A stretch of 62,781 nucleotides of DNA, from positions 193,035 through 255,815 of the forward strand of contig JBBHKE010003116.1 in the NCBI GenBank assembly GCA_037447655.1. The letters are read 5' to 3'. This document shows, one piece after another, positions 10,936-23,400 of the stretch (position 1 is its first letter; each line of letters starts with the position of its first letter). The notes beneath the pieces were generated by a model. The model was not told where the DNA came from. It saw only the letters and a program-made list of their open reading frames with translations, and ran no database searches. The stretch comes from Zygnema cylindricum (lineage: Eukaryota > Streptophyta > Zygnematophyceae > Zygnematales > Zygnemataceae). The position numbers were made by a program, and so were the translations under genes.

Positions 10936-10996
10936 ATGGAGTACATAAAGGCCCCGACCATCGCCCTGGAGTACATAAAGGCCCCGACCATCGGGC
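10936..10996. repeat. 30-bp direct duplication in the Copia pol region
   Basis: GGAGTACATAAAGGCCCCGA with CCATCG occurs twice in tandem. It lies between the RT and RNase H parts. Confidence 0.8.
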
Positions 10997-11199
10997 GGTA
11001 AGTGGCATGGAGGGAGGGGGAGAGAAGGGAGTCAATGGAAGGGAGGAGAGGGGCATTGGCATCTTAAGGAGTGGAAAGGGAGGAGCACTTTGCCATGCCA
11101 AAGCGTTCCAAAAGATCAAAGATAAAGGTCTCTTGAGAGAGAGAGGGTGCGAGCCGAGCGATTACGAGAAACTTGAATGCCCAAACAATAAGTGAGCTC

Positions 11200-11920
11200 A
11201 CCTAGATCGGCCATGTCAAAATGGGTCTAAAGGAGAGATTTGACAATGGAGATTTCAAAGAGAGATCGTCAACAAAGATGGCAACAATGATAAAGGAGGT
11301 GCCAGAGCCACGAGAGTAAATGCTAAAATCGGCATCAAATCAGGTAAATCCTTCTTTCCGTATTATGGCATCTATGGTATGGTTCCATACACGGGGGGAT
11401 TGCTTTAATCCATAGATTGTTTTAATGAGATGGCAAACCAGATAATTATATCTAGGGGAAATATAGCCTTCAGGCTGATGCATGTAAATGTCCTCAGATA
11501 AGATCCCATTTAAGAAAGCATTTTAACACCCATCTGATGAAACATGGAAATCATGTTCAACACCTAAAGCAAGTAAAGTGCGGATAGATGTCAACCGGGC
11601 AACGGAGCATAGGTTTCAGTGAAATCTATACCTTCGATTTGGGAAAAGCCCTTCGCCACCAAGCGAGATTTGTATTTGTCCACGGATCCATCTGCTTTTT
11701 GTTTTACACGGAAGACCCATTTTGAACCGGTTGCATTTTTTTTAGGGGGAAGGAGAACAAGATTCCATGTTTTGTTGGAAAGTAAGGCATTGAATTCACC
11801 ATCAGCAACGATTTTTCAAAGGGAGGCATCACAATGTTTTAGGGCAGCTTTGAGAGAGAGAGGGGCTGAAATAAGAGAGGCAGAGGCCTCAGCCAAGTAA
11901 ACATAAGCTAGAGAGGCATG
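11200..11920 (-). pseudogene. Copia reverse transcriptase region, frameshifted
   Basis: On the minus strand, pieces in different frames match Copia RT: ATGSKWVFRVKQKADGSVDK, then YKSRLVAKGFSQIEGIDFTE, then TYAP near 11590-11730, and further on SRGSGTS followed by the catalytic FVDDL near 11255-11330. Frame changes and stops between these blocks make the domain non-functional. Confidence 0.85.
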
Positions 11921-12567
11921 GCCTATCGAAATAATAAGCCGAGAGGGGGGAACTCTAGAGCATTCAGGGTTTCGGCAAGGTAAAAGAGAGGGGTTAGGAA
12001 GAGAGGAAGGCTTAAGTTCGGGAAGTGAAGGCTGAAGAGGAGCAAAAGGCCCAAGAAAAGGTGAGTGGGAAAAAATTGTGGGAGAAAGATTGTCAAAAAG
12101 AGGATCATCTTGGGAAAGACAGGGAGAGGAGGAATTATCTTCAGAATTTGTGACAGTATGAAGAGGAAGGGCAGCTCAGTGGCTGGCAGGAGTGATGGGA
12201 GTAGCAAGGAAAATAAGGGGGGTAGGAGAAGATGGAGGAGGAGGGGGACTTGAAGATGATGAGGGGAAAAATATGGGAAGATTAAGGGGAGAGGGGTGGG
12301 AAGGTGTAAGGTAGGTGAATTCAGATGGATGAAGAGATTGAAGGGGAAGGTTTGGGGGAAGAGGGTTATAGAGGGTGAGGGAAGGAATGTCCGATAATGG
12401 GGGAAGAGGGGAAGGGAAGGGCATACGAGACAAGGTTTGGAGAAGTGGCATTTCGTTGAAAGTTACTTCTCTGGTGGTGATGACGCGATGCTGAGAAGGA
12501 CTCGAGATGCGGTACGCTTTGGAATTCGGAGCGTACCCAACGAAAATGCTACGAAATGCGCGAGCGC

Positions 12568-13690
12568 CTAATTTGCCGTCGATTGGAGGAGGTCTTTATA
12601 CCACGCTTCACAACCAAAGATTCTAAGGTGGCGTATATATGGTTTGACAAGGGACCATGCTTCCATTGGAGTGGATTTTGGTAAAGCGTTAGTGGGACAA
12701 AGATTGCGTAAGTAATTTGCGCAAATGACAACCTCTGCCCAAAATTCATAAGGCAAATTTGCAAAGTACAACATGGAGCGTGACATGTCATGTAATATTC
12801 GATTGTACCATTCTGCAATGTCGTTTTGTTGTGGCGTCCGAGGCGCCGTTAAATGACGCGAGATTCCATGTTGCATGAGAAATTCAGAAAACTGGATGGA
12901 CAAAAATTCGCCACCGTTGTCACTACGCAAGACCTTGATTCGTTTGTTGTGAAAATTTTCTGCCAACGCCTTAAATTCCTGAAATCGGGCAAAAGCGTCA
13001 GATTTATGACAGATTCGATACACGTGTGAAAAACAAGTGGCGTGGTCAATGAAAGTGACAAAAGAAAGGGATCCATTATAGCTACGAGTGCGCCTGAGAC
13101 CACACACGTCCGTGTGTACAAGTGCAAGTGGTTCAGTGATGACGGTAGTGCAATGAAATGATTGACGTGGCATTTTTCCATGCACGCAACTGTGACAAAA
13201 ATCGAAAGATTTGTTAGAGGATGAATTTAGTCTAGCTACAAGATTTGGCAAAGTACGCAAACTTTCGCTATTTAATTGACCATATCTTAAATGCCAAAGT
13301 GGAAAACTTTCAACGCTAGCACTTAAAGCAAATATTTTTGGCGTACTATAGGATTGTAGGACGTACATAGAATCTCGTGCTACGCCAAAACCTACAGTAC
13401 TATTGTCTTTTCTATCAAAAAACGTTACTCTATCATTTTTTAATTCAGCTTTTAAGCCATCAGAAGTGGCGACTTTGACATAAAATAAACTTCTAGCTAG
13501 ACAAGGAACAAAGAGTACGTTCCGAATGTGAATAAACACATTAACGACGTTTACGTCGCCAGAATGAGTAGCCAACAGAATGCGGTCGTCTCCAAAACGA
13601 ATCTGCATAGGAGATGAAAGAGGAGAAAAGTGAGTGAACAAATCAGATCATGGTGAAATGTGGTGACTAGCACTATTATCTATTAGCGAA
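12568..13690 (-). pseudogene. Copia protease end, GAG-pre-integrase and integrase
   Basis: The protease active-site region reads LIDNSASHH just upstream of 13641, followed by an in-frame stop. Below it an open stretch (13641-12568) carries the pre-integrase zinc-binding motif (WHLRYGQLN...CHSC) and the integrase core. The DDE residues are visible as HTDVCG, RSDNGGEF and AEWYNR. The second His of the usual GHLN is Gln here, so the zinc finger is damaged. Confidence 0.9.
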
Positions 13691-14089
13691 TCCTCAGGGG
13701 TTTGAGATAGAAAAGCGTACCCTTGTGGAAATTGAGTATCCGGGGTGACACAATTTGGGATATGATGGGCAACATTGCCACATCCAAATTCTGGCGAGGG
13801 AGGGAGGACAAAAGGGGAAACTACTGGAGTGGGATAATTAGAGGGAAGATATGGGGAGAAAGTGGTCGACCAAGGGAGGCTAACGGGGTTTGAAAAGGCA
13901 TAGTGCGCTGCGGCGTTAGAAGATTGTGGAAAGGATCGAGAAGGGGAATAATGGTGAGGATAAGGAAAATTTGGAAGGAAACAAAGGTGTGGAGGGAGTG
14001 GGGGGTTGGGAAGAACGGTAGGTTTGCATAGGCAGTGTTGGCATTCCCTCCGGTTTTAGGGGGATTGGAAGCCTCGGCTGCCTTCCGCC

Positions 14090-14852
14090 TTGCCAAATTT
14101 CGATAGTCTTCATCGGAGTGTCTTTTTGTTTTGCTCTAAGCACAAAAAAAACACTGCACCCCCCCAGAGTTAGTCTTCTGATTTTCAACAATAAATGCAT
14201 TTGCATGAGAGAGATTTTGAGCAGAAAAAGAGAGAAGTTTTGTCTCTTCATGCAAAAGTTTGGTACAAAGTGAGTGAAAGGGAATGGATTGGTCTAGATT
14301 GTCAAACGAGGAAATGAAAGGGGAAAAGGTTTCAAGGAGTCCTCCCAAAAGGGTTGAAGAGAGGTCCTTATCGAAAAGATGCACGCCTATCATGGTGCAT
14401 TTTCCGGCCGACAATTCAACTGTGCTAATCCAATCCTACATAGATTCCGATGGCTTTTTCATAGAGTTAAAAAACGCTCGTTTTTCAATTCGGCGAGCGG
14501 ATCTAAGCTGCTTGAAGACGACTCCAAGCCTCGGCGGAAGAGGAGGCTCCTCGAATAAGACGAGTGCGCTCTCTAGTAAGTGACATCACTAGGCGAGCGT
14601 GCGCATCCTCATCCTTTTGTTTCCATGTAGCTAATGCCAACTCTTTTATAGTTTTTTTGCTGGTATATTAGTAGAGGAAAGGATAAGAGGTTTTGAAATT
14701 CCTATAAAATGGTCCCAAATCTTCTCGTGTATGAAAAAATGCATGGCTGAAAATGACCAATCATACAAGTTTGTGCCATCAAACTTCTGGATACTATTAG
14801 AAGTGGCTTGGCTAGGCTCATAACCTATTGGCGGTGGATTGGCGGAAGCCAT
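14090..14852 (-). pseudogene. Copia gag region
   Basis: The ATG lies exactly at the LTR junction (14852-14850), giving MASANPPPIGYEPSQ, then the conserved gag motif KFDGTN.YDWSF and HEKIWDHF. The frame stops after about 68 residues. A second open piece (14414-14136) continues the family fold with LLHEETKLLSF. The zinc knuckle is broken (CFFC followed by a stop, then KRHSDEDYRNLA). Confidence 0.82.
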
Positions 14853-15315
14853 GAAATTGTACACAAGAGAAAGATTAATGCATTCGAGAGAAGAATTGAT
14901 TTGTATTTGGGATGATTTCATTAAGTGAGAAGAGTCACTTATATACAAAAGATACAGTGCTAATTACTGTGGAGTCTAAACGTTCTACGGTACGCTGTAA
15001 CAAATAAATCCTAGTCTAGATTCTAATAAATGTATGTAAGACAAAAGAAAGACTGGACCGACGGTCAAAGGACTGGACCGACGGTCAAAGGACTTTGTAC
15101 GTAGAAAAGACTAGACCGACGTATGTAATGAAAAGTACAAAAGACTAGACCGACGTATAGAAGTACGGACTGGACCAAAAGTAAGTCTTCCGGATAAGAC
15201 GGTCGGCAAGACTTGATCGACGTAAGAAATGAAAAGTACGGACAAGACCACCGACACATATAATGAAAAGGTACAGATGGACAAAAAGTGAACTGACGCT
15301 AAATGACCCTTAACA
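14852..15315 (-). repeat. Right (5') LTR of the Copia element, 464 bp
   Basis: On the + strand it runs from TGAAATTGTACAC to CCCTTAACA. About 150 bp at one end and 40 bp at the other align well with the left LTR. The middle holds a different set of short repeats (GACTGGACCGACGGTCAAAG twice). Confidence 0.85.
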
Positions 15316-16129
15316 CCAACAAACCAAAAAATCTGATGTTTTTGACCAAATTTAAATTTTTGTTCTTGTGTATGTAAAAATCATAATAATAACATAGTCA
15401 ATTTGGTAGAAAGGTCCTGGCATGTTTACCTTTCATGATTAATAAACTTGATACTATCATTACTACAAAGCCGACTGTAGTTTTTAGAATATTATATTTC
15501 TTATTTAGGTTGCCATCTATTATAATCTGAAATCACACAATCGATAGGTTTGCAACTGAGACATTTCAAGTGTTTAAGGTGGAGATTGAGTCGAATCGGA
15601 GATTTCTCAAAGGGAGACATATAAAAATTTCTAAGCCAATGGGATATGAGAGAACCACAGAAACGCCTTAAATAATGGTACCTTAATTAGTCCTAACTAA
15701 AACTTACCTGTAGTGACGGTTGACCATTCCCATTTCTGTAACTTCATCCTTCACGGGCTCATCTCAAAATTCCCAGGAGTTTTGCTATGACCAGTACTAC
15801 ATATGTGCATCCATCAACATGAGCCTGTCAACAAGAGTTGATAAGAAAGAAGGACAAAAGGTCTTCTACAAAAAATCATTTTTAGCTTCACAATTAGGGA
15901 CAATAAAGCTCGGTTGAAGTTGGCGTGCAATTTGTCCTGACTTTGCAAAAATCAATACTCCACTAGCTGGACGAGCAAGCGGGTGTTCATACACATGCTG
16001 AGCTGTTTTATGTGTTGTCCAACTAATTACACGTTAAAACAACACCCCATTCAGCAACATCTTCACTTAGAAAGCTTTTCACCTTGAATTTCGCTCAATA
16101 CAAATTAAAATTCCCGTAGGCAGTTCCTA
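15316..16129. other. Intergenic, nothing recognised
   Basis: AT-rich; the only ORF of note (15720-15917 +) has no domain. Confidence 0.4.
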
Positions 16130-16330
16130 CGCCTTACATCGCTATTAGAGTTAGAGGATTATTAGTGTTAAAGCAAATTTGATATTAACTACACTGAATT
16201 ATGTTTTGCGACGTGACTTAATATGAACCACTTAAATAAATAATATTATCAACAGTGATTTATGATTTTGGCTCAAAAAAAGCCCACACCCCAACTAGTG
16301 TTATTAATTCTAATAACGATATAAGGTGTG
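16130..16330. mobile_element. TA-flanked MITE, 201 bp
   Basis: The ends are TA + CGCCTTACATCGCTATTAGAG and TAATAACGATATAAGGTGTG + TA. It shares the CGCTATTAG core of the family TIR but is diverged at the outer bases. Confidence 0.6.
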
Positions 16331-16332
16331 TA

Positions 16333-16528
16333 CACTGCCCATCGCTATTAGTGTTGATAACACTAATAGGGTGGCGACTTTGTTTGGTCGAAATCGTAAA
16401 ACAGTGTGAATGGCATTATTTAAGGCGTGAACTAATCCGCTCCATCACCCTACACTAAATTAGTATAGTACAGTCTAATTCGGCATTTACACTTACTATT
16501 CCTTTACACTAATAGCGATGAGGCAGTG
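16333..16528. mobile_element. TA-flanked MITE, 196 bp
   Basis: TIRs are CACTGCCCATCGCTATTAG and CTAATAGCGATGAGGCAGTG, flanked by TA. The TA at 16331-16332 is shared with the element on its left, so the two abut. Confidence 0.75.
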
Positions 16529-17575
16529 TAGTACACGATGTCAAAAATGGTTGTTGCTATGGCATTCACCTTGTAAGCTGTTGTTCAAAAATGTCATTAA
16601 CAAAAAGATTCTCATTGCACTCTTGTTTGCTCGCCCCTTTGCAACTGTGTACCAGCAACGTAACTACAAGGTCCACCACTATTATTGTTTCCGAATTTAT
16701 ATTAGCATTTATGTTTTAACAATAATAACGGGAAATCTGTCATCATACCATTTATATTTGCCGTGCATAAACTGATTATGTTCAATATTCCTTATGTTGT
16801 GTACTTTGACTCATCAACATTAGGATTTCTTATATTAGGATTTACTTGGAATCAACTACAACTGTACTAACTTGTGTGCAACATTTCTTCCTATCAAGCG
16901 TCAATTAATTTACTTTTTTTAGATTCCATACAACTACTACTCAACAACGTACAAACTTTAGTTACATCTGTTATTGAATGTATGTAAAATTAGGTTTATG
17001 GCCCAAAACCTCAAATGCAACGATGTCAAGGTTCATACGAGACATGTGAACAGAAGACATTTGAATTTCATGTGAATATGATCCATGTGAATATGAAACA
17101 TGTGAATATGAAAAAGTTAATGTAGATTGTTTGAGAAAAGTAACTATAAACCTTGCCAGTTTATCCACAGCCACCAGCCATGGGTCTTCAAAAGAAACCT
17201 TAAGAGAAATTTCGCCTCCATTTTGAGGAAGTTTAAGGGAAGAGTTCAATTTGTTTAGTGCAAGAATTTGAAATCGAATCGTTCGATATAAAGAAGCAAC
17301 TCGGAGATGTTTACAATAACTTTGAAAGAAATGATTATGACAAGAAAAGGCAGCCAACTTGGCATCCATAAAAAAATTGGACAAAAGACCAGAGAATGTC
17401 AAAAATAAGATGAATAGGGTAAATGAAACTACATGGAACACGTTAGAATACCGAACATAAAATCCATAATAAAGTGCAATATTACTAAAATGTTGAGACA
17501 CTTAGTTAACAGCTGAAAATAGAGTCACACAACAAAACATGTGAACAGCTTCGGCAGAAATGCTATGGAATTAGC
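16529..17575. other. Intergenic with a short 16-bp repeat
   Basis: A minus-strand open frame (17501-16971, 176 codons, beginning at GTG with no early ATG) shows no family I recognise. It includes three copies of CATGTGAATATGA (17068-17115). I do not call it a gene. Confidence 0.35.
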
Positions 17576-18037
17576 TAGTGTTGTGTATCGGTAAGGATTT
17601 GCTGATAACCGATATGGGCCTTTTTTTGAGTAGCCGATAATCGATACATCGGTATGGAGATATATGTACGAACCGTACATATAAATGTACGGCCTGTTCA
17701 CTCAACTGTACGTGTTATCCCCCCGACGCGCCCTACTCACAACCCCTATCTACATTGAGGTGCCTACCAATCATATCATTTGTACAAGCCGAAAGTACAG
17801 TAGCCGACATAATATATGTACGGCTTTAGTACGGCTCTAGTTAAAACGATGTACCTTTCACATCCGACGCCATGGCTTTGTCCCTTTCTTCCTTGGGATC
17901 CAATGGAAACCTGCCACGTGCACTTCGGACAGAAAGTACACAAAGTACAAATATATCGGTAACTCTGACCGTTCGATAACCGATAACTATCGGTATCGGT
18001 GTTATCGCGATAAGTTTTTTACCGATACACAACACTA
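17576..18037. mobile_element. hAT-like MITE, 462 bp
   Basis: The ends are TAGTGTTGTGTATCGGTAA and TTACCGATACACAACACTA. The 8-bp flanks GAATTAGC (17568-17575) and GAATTAGT (18038-18045) match at 7 of 8 positions, as expected of hAT target duplications. The interior has imperfect ATCGATA/TATCGGT motifs and no transposase. Confidence 0.75.
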
Positions 18038-18045
18038 GAATTAGT

Positions 18046-20390
18046 TGTCTGCTAGAAAGCAGGCAATAGATGCTAAGGTCCGAAACTGTGTGAAACTTTC
18101 ACCATACGGAATACCTTAAAACTAAGCTCGCATTGTATCAGTGGAAGCATGTGAAAGTCGCACAATACTCGCACTGTTTCGCACTTTTTTACCAATTTTC
18201 TGAAGGCATAGTTGTTCACACCGTTTAGTGCGAACGATTCAATCGCAACGAATTATACGCAACGAAAGCATTGAACGTTTTTAAAATATCGTAAAAATAG
18301 ACAATGAATTTCTGTCCGTGCAATTTCGTACATGTTCGTACGTTCGTACACATTTAAAACTTACCGCGCGCAAATAGTGTGACGCTGCAGCGTCTCTTTT
18401 CGAAATTGTCTGTACCTGAACGATAAAATTCCGTACGCTATTGGTGAAATTTCAGTTTACTCTGTGAAAATTCGTGTTCAGTTTACCGGACACAAAGTAC
18501 TAATACGTGCAACGTATATTTTCGTTAAATGACGTACATTCCCGGATTATACCGTACAGTTACCGTAAAATACCGTACAGTTGCCGTAAATTGATCGTCC
18601 AGTTTACCGGACAAAAAGTACATCGCGATTTTTTGCGATTTTTTCAACAGTCACGAACTATACGTAGCAATCGGAAAAAGGAAAAATCGCTCGATTTGAA
18701 CAGCAGCGTCTGAAGGTAATGCTGATTTCGTGCGACCTCCATACGAAATGCTCCGCACTTTTAAAGCATAGGTGCAAAACTCCACTAAAGGAGATAGCCC
18801 GGAGGATGTGTCCACGCGCCACGTGGCTGAGACTGTGCATATTCTTTCTTCAACTGTGATTAATTTGTCACTGCTGCCGCCAAGGTACCCATAGCTAACG
18901 TGACAGCTGTCACACGGGCTAGCAGGTGAGGTTCGCTCCAATGTGACATGTGTGGATAGGGCAGCTTTAGAGAAGAGCGAGGAGACTGCGAGAGAGAGGC
19001 AAGGAAAAAGAGGAGAAAAGAAAAGGTCACGAGAGAGTAGACAGGGATAAGATAAATGGAAAGGGTGGGGAAGGAAAGTGGAGCGAAGCGGGAAGGAGGA
19101 TATATGTGGGGAGGAGAGATAGAAGCGATTGTATACAGGTTACAGGAAGGAGAGAAAGCAGAAAGGAGAGAGAAGAGAGATGAAAGGGAGAGAGAGAGCG
19201 AGAGAGAAAAGAAGCCATGAGGCAGAGGGAAAAAAGAAGGAGAATAAATTGGACTGAATTGAGCAGAGTTGCTAAATATAGCTGTTTTCCGCCGGGTACT
19301 TTTGTCCTGTTTGGTTTTTCTGCTAGTCTTATTTTCTCTCTCTTCAGTGTACTGAGAAGGAATTGCAATGGCCGGCTAGTTGAAGCGTCATGTGAACCAA
19401 ATGACACTTAAAAGAATGTGAAATCGAGCCGATGGCTTCCCATTACATTTTTGTGTTCAATGCTTTTTGTGCCTTCGTTCTGTGATTCATTGTTGCAACC
19501 CTGTAAATTGTACTAAGCTGGACGATTTTGAACTGTTCTTTACCAAAACCGAAAAACTACATGGCAGTCAATTTTATTTATCTATTTATTTGTGTGTGTG
19601 TGTGTATGTGTGTCAGCAGTCATGTCCACTTTTGCAGGCTATGCTTCAATCATGATCGACATTTTAGCAGGAGGAGCTTTGGGGGTCAATTCAGCTCATT
19701 ATCCAGAGATGCGCTCAAAAGTATGTTGCTGTCCTTTCCTGTTTTTTCACTTAGTTCCTACATTTTTATTCATCGGACTGTTGAGAATATCAAAATAATC
19801 TCCCTGTGTAAAGACCAGGCATTTGATATTAAGGCAAGATGCCCAAAAAAACTGCTCTTTCAGAAGCAAAGGCACAATCTATTTAAATGAACACAATGAC
19901 CTGCACTTCGTTCATTATGGGCCTGTTTTTTTCTTTATTATTTTCAAGCATCTGAAATGAAACATATGGTGTCCTCCTCTCTATTGTGCTGCAATGTACC
20001 AACAGTGGAAGTCAGTTTCATCTGAGTTAAACCTCTATTTGTTGTAGTTTCGTTTAGCCCTTGATAGGTTCAACTGAAGCAGGTAAATTCTCTAATCACT
20101 GGAAGAGGTGTTATGTGGGACTCCTACAGCTATTAACGTTTTTCTTAAATAAATCTCATCCAAGTTGTCACTACTTCTCCATTTCTTTCTCTTCACCTTA
20201 ACGTCTGCAATTTCTTCAGGCTAGGTCTCGGTATGCAATACTACTGTTTTTAGCCACATTACTTCTTACTGCAGAGTACTGCACATTATACACCTTTTAC
20301 AACCTTGAAGTTGTGTGATCTTGAAGCTACTTACACTTCCCCCAAACTGTTGGTAATTTTTCAGTTTGTCGATGTTTGTCGAGTTCAGTC
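18046..20390. other. Upstream region of the PPR gene
   Basis: 18480-18630 contains direct repeats of GTTTACCGGACA(C/A)AAAGTAC. 19000-19220 is a GA-rich tract. 19585-19613 is a GT microsatellite. At 19639-19720 a possible short exon (acceptor TTTTGCAG, donor GTATGT) could encode part of the PPR transit peptide, but the reading frame cannot be settled from sequence alone. Confidence 0.4.
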
Positions 20391-20454
20391 TTCGCAATTG
20401 GCAAGTACGTCATATTCTTCGAGCAAAAAACATTCAAATTTTTTGAGGCCTCCC

Positions 20455-23400
20455 ATGAGTACAAATGGTGGAGCTGCGTCACTCGCTGAAAATTCACAAG
20501 CCGAAAGTACATCTGGAACCTCCTTATTGGTCGAACCCACTGTCAGGAATGCAGAAGTTGATGAAAAGGAAGATGACAGTTCTTTAGAGCCGAAGCTGAA
20601 GGAAGAAGTGGTTAGTGACGGAACAGAAAAAGAAAGCAAACAGACTGCTAGGCCTCCATTGGACACGAATGGCTCAGTGGGTCGCAGATGGCGGAGACAA
20701 AGAAGTTCATCAGAATACAAGGATGGGGACATGACCGATGATGGTGACAGTCTACAACCTGCAAGAAGCTGGGGCCCTCGGCAAGAACCTGGTGGTAGGA
20801 GAAAATGGTCGACTGGTGGGAATTCAGAGCTAAGGAACAGGACAAACGTAGATCGGGGGACAGGTGGGTGGGTTCGAGACACTTGGAGAGCTGATAAGGA
20901 GCTAGGAGAAGGGGCTGTTGCGGATGTCCAAAAAAATGTTAACAGAAGTAGGGAACAAGAACTGTATAGCCAGAGGCCTAGGCAGTCAGGTTATGGAAGC
21001 AGAAGTAAAGTAAGTGATATGCCAAGAGGTCAGCAGTTAGTGAAGGAAGTTGTTATAGCCTTGTTAGCTAATGGAAATGTACCGGCTGGTGAGGTTCTTC
21101 GGCCTTTCGTCACGATTTTAAGCCATGATATGGAAACTTGGAATAAAGTGAGTTCACTTTCCACACTCGGATTACTATTTGATTGGGAAATTAAAAGTAT
21201 ATTAATAGTCAGTAAGTTGCTGATGACCTGCATAAATCTAGCACATTCCTTTAATTAGAATGGTCTGGACACTAAATTTTTTGGTCGCTGCTGTTTTTTG
21301 CCGCTTTGATAGGATGGCCATTACCTTTTGACCCACACACGTCTCCCTGTTTTGGTCAAATTCTCCAGATCATGTCTGTCCTTTTTTGGGCGCTTTAGTT
21401 TGTCCAATTTCCTTAACTGATGGAAGCGGGCGGTGAAGGAAGAAGAGATTTTCAAGTGTAGTTTGTGCTGGTCCTTTTGGGTTAGGTGAATAAAATGCTA
21501 AAGGATGTTCTCTTGTCTTTTGGCAGGTGATGAAGGATCTTGAGAAACGAGGGGCACGGAAGCGTGCTTTGCAGGTGTTTGAGTTTATGATAGAGTTGGC
21601 AAAGGCACAAGAGATACGAATGCAGCAAAATAATTTTAACACCATCATTCTTATTTTGGGCCGAGAAGGAAAAATGCGTGTAGCACACCAGATCTTCGAC
21701 TCCATGCAGGAGTTGCAGACTCACCCGGGAGTGGTTTCATATTGCTCCCTCATGACGGGGTATAATTACTGATTTTTAATACCAAATTTTTCAAGCACGT
21801 TTCATATGCTTGCTGTCTTTACCCAGGATAATCCTAATTAAGATCTCTAGACCCCAGGGCATGAGATTATTTTGAAAGCATGCTTTGTGTTATCATAGCA
21901 ACGGTGCATATTGATGGATGTTTTTGTTTGGATATATGAGAATGCAGATATGCCAAGCACCGGCTTGTAAAAGAGGCTTTTGAGGTGTTTGAGGAAATGC
22001 TGAGTGAAGGAATAAAACCTACCCTGGTTGCATACAACATTCTGATTCACGCATGCGCTAAATCAGGTCTGCGAATTAACCGGGTATGGTCTACATTCTC
22101 TTCTCACTGCATACCTGAATGTGGCTCGACTCGTCACAAAGGAAGAAGATGAATGTGGAATAGTGGACCTTCCCTGTCTGTGGAGGCATGTACACAGTTC
22201 AGAGAGCAAGTTTAAGTGTATTTTTGACTTAGGAATCAACAATGGATGAACATCTTAGAGAGTTCTGTGTGCAATAGTCCATTCAATTGCTGTGGCTTTG
22301 GCTTTGAATCTTTTGGCACCTGATTTGTCATCGAGTGCGGAGGATAATATTTTCCCATGGTTAGTTGGAAACTGTTAGGGAAGCACTTCCGTTGCATACA
22401 GAAGCACTTCTGGAATGGTACAGGCAGGCTAACCATGGTGGGGTCATTATACCCATGTTCCTCTAGAGTATTTTCCTTTTTTTCTTTTTTTGGACTAAGA
22501 CTCTGACTTTGAACGGCAGGCCGTGCAGTTATATGCTCAAATGAAGGAAAACGAGGTTGAACCAGATGGAATTACTTTCAACTCCATGATCAATGCTTGT
22601 GTGAGAGGAGGACTTTTGGAAGAAGCCCTATCAGTCTTTCAGGAAATGAAAGCTTCTGATTGTTCTCCGAATGTAGTTACATATTCCATTTTGGTCGATG
22701 CTCTTGGAAAAAATGGGCGTTTGGAGGATGCCGCAAAAGTTTTTCAGGTGTAGTGGTTTAGTATTTCCCAATCCTCCGACTTTTGTATTTTTCTGAAGAA
22801 AGTAAAAGGGAGGACGATTGGCGTGGCAAGTGTTGTTCTTTGCAATTTTTTTATGTTTTCTTAGGCGAAGCAGTTTCAAAGTAGACAGAAATAAAATGTT
22901 TGGAAGTGGTGTATGTTATCGCCTTAAGTTGGTGGCGGCTGAGAACCATTTACATTCTTTTTCCTGGATTGTGAATGTTCATATGGATATGATGGAACTG
23001 CCTCATTTTTTGTACTAAGGATTTGATTTTAGATGGTCCCATGGTACTCTAGGCGTCGATTGGATCTCAAGAATGACATTAATGGTCAATCTAATGTCAG
23101 ATTTCCCTGGATTTTATCAAAGCATAACAGCTTCTTTTGGACATGATTTGTCAGACATTTCCAATGAGCTGATTGGTTATGGCAATCTAGTACTCATTCC
23201 TAAAAGTTAGTCCATGCTCTGTACACTCAAAGAAGTTTCAGTGGTGGAAAATCGATTAGTCCATGGATAGAAACTTGTCCATTGTTATGTGCACTTTTAT
23301 CTGTTTATAAGCCAGGTTTATGATTGTGGTTATCGATGAAATTAAATCTCTGTAAGTGAGTTACACCCTGGATAAATTTTGTATGAGTTTGTCAGAGACG

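Larger units (their letters stand above)
9608..15315 (-). mobile_element. Ty1/Copia LTR retrotransposon, degenerate
   Basis: Two similar LTRs (9608-10246 and 14852-15315) bracket an internal region that reads on the minus strand as gag, protease, integrase, reverse transcriptase, RNase H. That order (integrase before RT) defines Copia. A polypurine tract (GAGGCGGGG on the minus strand) abuts the left (3') LTR. The frame is broken by several stops and shifts, so it is not autonomous. Host flanks do not show a matching 5-bp target duplication (AGCCA on the left, CCAAC on the right). Confidence 0.92.

Noticed and set aside
16971-17501. 176-codon minus-strand open frame
   Set aside because: It starts at GTG with no early ATG, contains a simple repeat in its C-terminal half, has no recognisable family, and no flanking exons were found.
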